A program made the translations under genes and the position numbers. The notes under the pieces are model-generated. The model saw nothing but the letters and a program-made list of their open reading frames with translations, was not told the origin of the DNA and searched no databases. From contig CM041465.1 of NCBI GenBank assembly GCA_023213395.1, positions 31,813,741 through 31,877,740 of the forward strand: 64,000 nt of DNA, given 5' to 3'. The DNA is from Cycas panzhihuaensis. Lineage: Eukaryota > Cycadophyta. Shown here piece by piece: positions 60,104-64,000 of this stretch; position 1 is the first letter of the stretch; the number at the start of each line of letters is the position of its first letter.

Positions 60104-61476
60104 CTTGAGAAATAGGCATCAACACAAGTTAGAAAAACACCAAACGATTGTCTAATAGACCTTCTGGACAAAAGTGCACCATTGTGGTCTCCTCTAGCTC
60201 AAGCACACACATAGGGGTACACTAAACACCGACTATGCACGCTCTGGGTGGCTCGTCAACTGTTCTCCCCTCAAAAATGGCCACAAAATGTCCTTAAATG
60301 TACTCAGAAGTCTCAAAATCAACCCTTAAGACACTTAATAATGTACACCAAGAACTGAGGAATCCTTCTCACAGTAGTAGGGCAAGGTCTCCAAATCAAA
60401 AAACCCAATAATTGTCCTCGAACAACACTCAAAATGGCTTAAGAATGCTTTGAATATCTTCACTATGCAAATCTCATATGATATCAATAGTAAAAGGGCC
60501 TTTTATAAAGTTCAATCAGAAAGGGAATATGCCAAAGGGCATATTCTCAAAAGTGGTGACTTTTTATAAACTCCTAGGCCTCATCACTAATAGCACGTGC
60601 TTTAAACCTTAACCAAAATATATTAATGATGTTACTAAGTTAAAACATTAGTGAAAAATATCAAAAAATCTTAATACCAAATTGCACAACGTGATTCATA
60701 TAGACGCGGCTACCGTTGTTTCTCTTCGGCCTACGCACTCATAAATGGACAGACGAAGGCCAAGATGAAACGAAGATACTTCGTATGGCTAGTAAAGCTA
60801 GTCGTACACTACCCAACCACCTCAAAAAGTGCCTAGCCACCCTAAAACTTGCCCAGCCAGCTCTTAACATGTTGTTGCGGGCTTTGTTTATGCATACGAC
60901 TAAAATAAGAGAGGCCCTCACTCAAATAAGGATGCTACGACTCAAGCTACAAACATTGCTTATTCGAGTTGCTATATATGCAGTCTAGTTTTAGTATAGA
61001 GGGTAGACAACACTCCAAACAAGGCTCCAATCTCTCCCTTATATAGATAGGGTGCATTTAACAACAGAAAAAGCTTGTTTTCTTTGAATTTTATAGTGAT
61101 TTTGTTGAGTAAAGAGTCGACTTACGTGTATACAAATGTGGTTGTCCTTATTGTCACTTAATCACCATTAGTACATGTTTCGTTGGCTTGAATCATCACA
61201 ATAGATCATCAACCTACTTCAGATGGCCCCACATAAGCCAACTCATACCACAGATGTGGCCTCCACATATGATTATTGACTCCAATAGACCCTTATGCTT
61301 TGTTGATTAGTGATTTTCACTGTTTCAACTACCACTGATCTTGTTGTGCCTGCTTTTGCATGTTGTTGGAGTTGATGGACCCTTAAGGCTTCTTCTGGGT
61401 TTGACAATTTCACGAGGCAACCAACGATCACACCGCTCTGCTCAACGTCCGGCCTCAGCTGTGTAGGACCCTGTGA
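60104..61476 (-). other. TE14 leader, non-coding
   Basis: 1.37 kb between PBS and gag with no credible gene. The 90-codon plus frame at 60716 (with a minus shadow) shows no family resemblance. Longer than usual for Copia but without obvious repeats. Confidence 0.6.
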
Positions 61477-61487
61477 CTCTGATACCA
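61477..61487 (-). promoter_or_regulatory. TE14 primer-binding site
   Basis: Plus CTCTGATACCA, minus TGGTATCAGAG, contiguous with the 5' LTR start at 61488. Confidence 0.92.
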
Positions 61488-61843
61488 TGTTCGGGAACAT
61501 GAAATCGTACATGTATGTTCCTATCTGCAGAATTTTTAACCATACACAGCAAGCAAACATAAGATACACACAAAATACAGATGCACAATACACAGGATTT
61601 ACGTGGGAAACCCTTTTAGGAAAAAACCCACCACAAAAGATCCTTCTAGATCACATTGATTACTTCAGAATGATACTTGATACACTGAATACACAAGGGC
61701 TCTAGGATTTGTTATCCTTCTAAGAGATGTCACCCAACAAGGGTCGTGACCCTCCAAATATCTCGCACCTTTTCGCTGATCACCATTAGTTAAACCACAT
61801 TAACATTAACTTAGTGGCTTAGTAAACAACTGCCACATTAACA
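61488..61843 (-). repeat. TE14 5' LTR
   Basis: 356 bases, TGTTCGGGAACATGAAATCG..CCACATTAACA. Confidence 0.93.
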
Positions 61844-62170
61844 AATTTAAGTATCTAGATTGCAAAGTTCTCGAGTCCAAATTTCCAAATCTACCTTAGG
61901 CCCTTTTGTGGCTATTGGAGTCTTCCCTTCTTTGGACAACCCTGTAATGGTGTGAATGGCTTCTAAACTTACTTCTAATTTTTCCATGTTTGCTTTTAGG
62001 GCTACTAGAATTTGCTCCATAAGTTCAAAATCCCAATACAACATAGGCATCAAGATGAAATCCGCCATCCTACTTGCTTAATTTTTCCCTGAAAAGAGGA
62101 GGTAATTCCTCGAATTCTATTTGGAGCTTTGGTAAATAAGTCTCTTAAATCCCTGAGATCTTCATCTTAT
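61844..62170 (-). pseudogene. TE12 accessory ORF, N-terminal part
   Basis: Minus frame 62068-61847 includes AIHTITGLSKEGKTPIATKG and LEIWTRELCNLDT, aligning with TE10 IIHLITRLPNEGEVPTATKR and REIWVKEFCQENT. Upstream (62150-62085) KLQIEFEELPPLFREKLSK aligns with TE10 KLRKDLEALPSQFQTKVKQ in another frame. It is joined to 55742 when TE14 is removed. Confidence 0.75.
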
Positions 62171-62843
62171 GGCCGAATGGGAGGAAACGTAGATAATTGA
62201 GAGTTTAATAATCAGAATAAATGTAAGAGAACTTCCAACCCTGGTTTGTTTGTTGTTTCAGACGTATATTGTAGCCATGCATTTGTTGACTTAGACATAG
62301 GGTGGGATGCGTCCTTGCTATCCTTTCTTCCTTGGTGATGACATGGCACTTGTTGAATCTTTATAATTTACCAAATCAAGGCTATTAGAACCACCTGCTT
62401 ATGTGTGTTACTCCATTGGAATGGTCTTAGGAACATAATGTGAATTCCACCCATTTAATCCCTTTATTAGGTACGTTTCGTTTGTGTTCCATTTATGGAA
62501 CGTATAATGTATTTTGTTCTGTTGGGTCCATTTTTTATTGGTGCATTCCATTCCCATTCTAGATTTGGAACGTATAATGTATTTGCTTGGAACGGATGCC
62601 CAAATTGTAGTTTCTTATATCCATGATTTTGCCTAAATATATGATTTTTCAAGTTACGGTTGGTTTTTTTCCTTTTTTCTTTTTTGTAAATTTTTGTTGT
62701 TTATGCACTAGTGTAGAATCTTGAATCTGGTACTAAGACAACTTATCTTGTCTACAACTGCAATCAATACATAATATACATCTAGTTGATTCCTACTGGA
62801 ACAATACTCTAATGGTGATAGAGTTTAAGTTTGTTATCATTGA
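62171..62843 (-). other. TE12 spacer between integrase and accessory ORF
   Basis: Non-coding. It contains direct repeats GGAACGTATAATGTATTT at about 62506 and 62567 and related GGTACGTTTCGTTTGTGTTC at about 62470. This is the positional counterpart of the GTAC array in TE9/TE10. T-run at about 62665-62690. Confidence 0.7.
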
Positions 62844-64000
62844 CTAGTGTGGGCAGCATGTATTTATTTCACATAATTGCACAGATCCATTATCATTTAT
62901 GTGTTCGACTTGATATGGGCCTAACCATCGTAGTTTCAATTTTCCCAGATGGATGTAGAATTTGCTATCATATAGTAGAACTTGATCCCCTTCTTTAAAC
63001 TCTGGTGCTCTGAAGTGGCAATCGTGCCACACTTTTTGTCTTACCTTCTCTATTTCCTATAACCACTCAGCTTTTTGTCGATCCTCACTGATCTATATTA
63101 ATTGCCACATGTATTCTCTTAAAGATTATGTATTGTCTAATTGGCAAGCCAGTGCTATTCTCAAACTTGGGATTTGGAATTCAATGGATAATATAACTTT
63201 GGTTCCATAGACAAATTTAAATAGTGCCTGTCCTGTTGCTTGTTTATAAGTTGTGTGGAGAACCCATAGTATTCAAGGTAGCTTTTCTACCCAGTCAGAT
63301 CTCCCAATATCACATATTTTTCTCAAACAATTCTCTAGGATCTTATTTGAACTTTCTGCTTGCCCATTTGCTCTAGGATAGTAAGGGGTAGATTTATGAC
63401 GAAAAATAAGAAAAGTTTATGTGAGTTCCTTTACCGCCTCATTCAGGAAGTGAGCCCCTTGGTTGTTGATTAACTCGATGGGACATCTGAACGTCGTTAT
63501 AATGACTTCATATAAAAATTGAGCAGTGTTGGTTGCATCTGCTTTGAGCAATGGTTGAGCTGCCACCCATCTAATTGCATAATATGTAGTGACTAAGATA
63601 TATCTTGCTTATGTCCATCATGTTGTTGGTTTTATAGGCCCGATGAAATCTAACCCCTATTTTTCAAATGGTGTTAGGGCAAGGATTAGATTTAGAGGGT
63701 TAAAATCCTTAGGTTTTGGCTTCCCAACCCTTTGATAATGATCACATTTCTTCACCCATTCTTTTACATTCTCAAATAAGGTTGGCCACCAAAATCCAGT
63801 TGTCAATATTTTCCTTTGAATATTCTTTATGCCTGCGTGTCCACCTGATATGCCTTCATAAGCCTAGGATATCACCTATCGTACCTCATGTGGCCGAATA
63901 CATTGTCGTAAGATGTCGTTAGGTCCAAATCGATATAATTCTCCCCCAATCAACTGGTAGGGTTCTGCTTTACGTATCAAATTTCTTTTATGTGTTTTAT
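62844..64000 (-). pseudogene. pol: TE12 pol: integrase (partial, runs off the window)
   Basis: Minus from 64000: RYGPNDILRQCI-like and GHAGIKNIQ-type pieces, KCDHYQRVGKPKPKDFNP, GLDFIGPIKPTT, CPIELINNQGAHFLNEAVKE, YYPRANGQAESSNKILENCL, and the C-terminus 63032-62844 (MWHDCHFRAPEFKEGDQVLL, LRWLGPYQVEHINDNGSVQL). Several stops (about 63657, 63617, 63420, 63270). Same architecture as TE10 at roughly 60-70 percent protein identity by eye. Confidence 0.85.

Larger units (their letters stand above)
55743..61843 (-). mobile_element. TE14: Ty1/Copia retrotransposon, minus strand, inserted in TE12 accessory ORF
   Basis: LTRs 55743-56082 (340 bases) and 61488-61843 (356 bases), TGTTCGGGAACATG..TTAACA. 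The left lacks about 16 bases near 55904 and other sites differ by several percent. Flanks GATTT and AATTT are a duplication with one change. PPT (minus TAAGGGGGTA) at 56083-56092, PBS at 61477-61487. All Copia domains are present but decayed. Confidence 0.95.
49176..64000 (-). mobile_element. TE12: Tat-like Ty3/Gypsy, minus strand, 5' part beyond the window
   Basis: 3' LTR at 49176-49330 plus 54286-54878 (split by TE13), a purine tract, an accessory ORF (split by TE14), a spacer with tandem repeats, and integrase running off the right edge. LTR, post-LTR sequence (GCAAGGATGCTCAA on minus), accessory ORF and integrase are all homologous to TE9/TE10 but clearly diverged. It is therefore an independent family member that shows what is conserved. 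Confidence 0.88.

Noticed and set aside
60716-60988. 90-codon plus ORF in TE14 leader
   Set aside because: Antisense to the element, low-complexity Leu/Thr/Arg content, with a minus-strand shadow. No evidence of a gene.

Overview
This window is plant nuclear DNA made almost entirely of nested LTR retrotransposons (Ty1/Copia and Ty3/Gypsy). I found no intact host gene, rRNA, tRNA or CRISPR array. The evidence for a plant is primer-binding sites matching the 3' end of initiator-Met tRNA (TGGTATCAGAGC), plant-type Copia pol, chromodomain Gypsy pol, and a Tat-like Gypsy lineage with an extra 3' ORF. Deep nesting, old LTR pairs and AT-rich composition suggest a large, slowly purged genome such as a gymnosperm. 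The species cannot be fixed from this sequence. I label the elements TE1 to TE14.

Layout. 1-5912 plus 11508-11767: TE1, a minus-strand Copia whose 3' end lies outside the window. TE2 (5913-11502, minus-strand Copia, TSD GGATT, LTRs identical by eye) sits inside TE1's 5' LTR. 11768-12430 plus 48039-48817: TE3, a plus-strand Copia split by TE4. TE4 (12431-48038) is a minus-strand chromovirus; its left LTR received TE5 (12448-21267, TSD TCTTA), and TE5's left LTR received TE6 (12481-15778, TSD CCGAT). TE4's internal part holds TE7 (24345-31059, plus-strand Gypsy) and a rearranged block at 32454-47129. That block contains a Copia 5' stub (TE8), a minus-strand Tat-like Gypsy (TE9) and an inverted partial copy of the same family (TE10), which together form a large inverted repeat. 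48818-49175: TE11, a Copia-like LTR/PBS stub. 49176-64000: TE12, a second Tat-like minus-strand element running off the right edge. Its 3' LTR carries TE13 (49331-54280, non-autonomous, TSD CATTT) and its accessory ORF carries TE14 (55743-61843, minus-strand Copia).

How the parts relate. The elements encode Gag (particle), protease, integrase, reverse transcriptase and RNase H, or did before decay. Nearly all are broken by stops and frameshifts. The best preserved reading frames are TE2 integrase-RT (700 codons), TE7 gag and pol, TE10 RNase H-integrase (488 codons) and the accessory ORF of TE10.

Most interesting: (1) an accessory third ORF downstream of integrase, shared by TE9/TE10 and the diverged TE12, with a conserved globular part and a conserved C-terminal coiled coil, preceded by a repeat array; (2) the fold-back TE9/TE10 structure with a hairpin and a 43-bp tandem repeat at its axis; (3) TE2, with identical LTRs but broken genes, carrying a GC-rich insert in its leader; (4) TE13, with an exon-like antisense segment; (5) long minisatellites in the TE1 leader.
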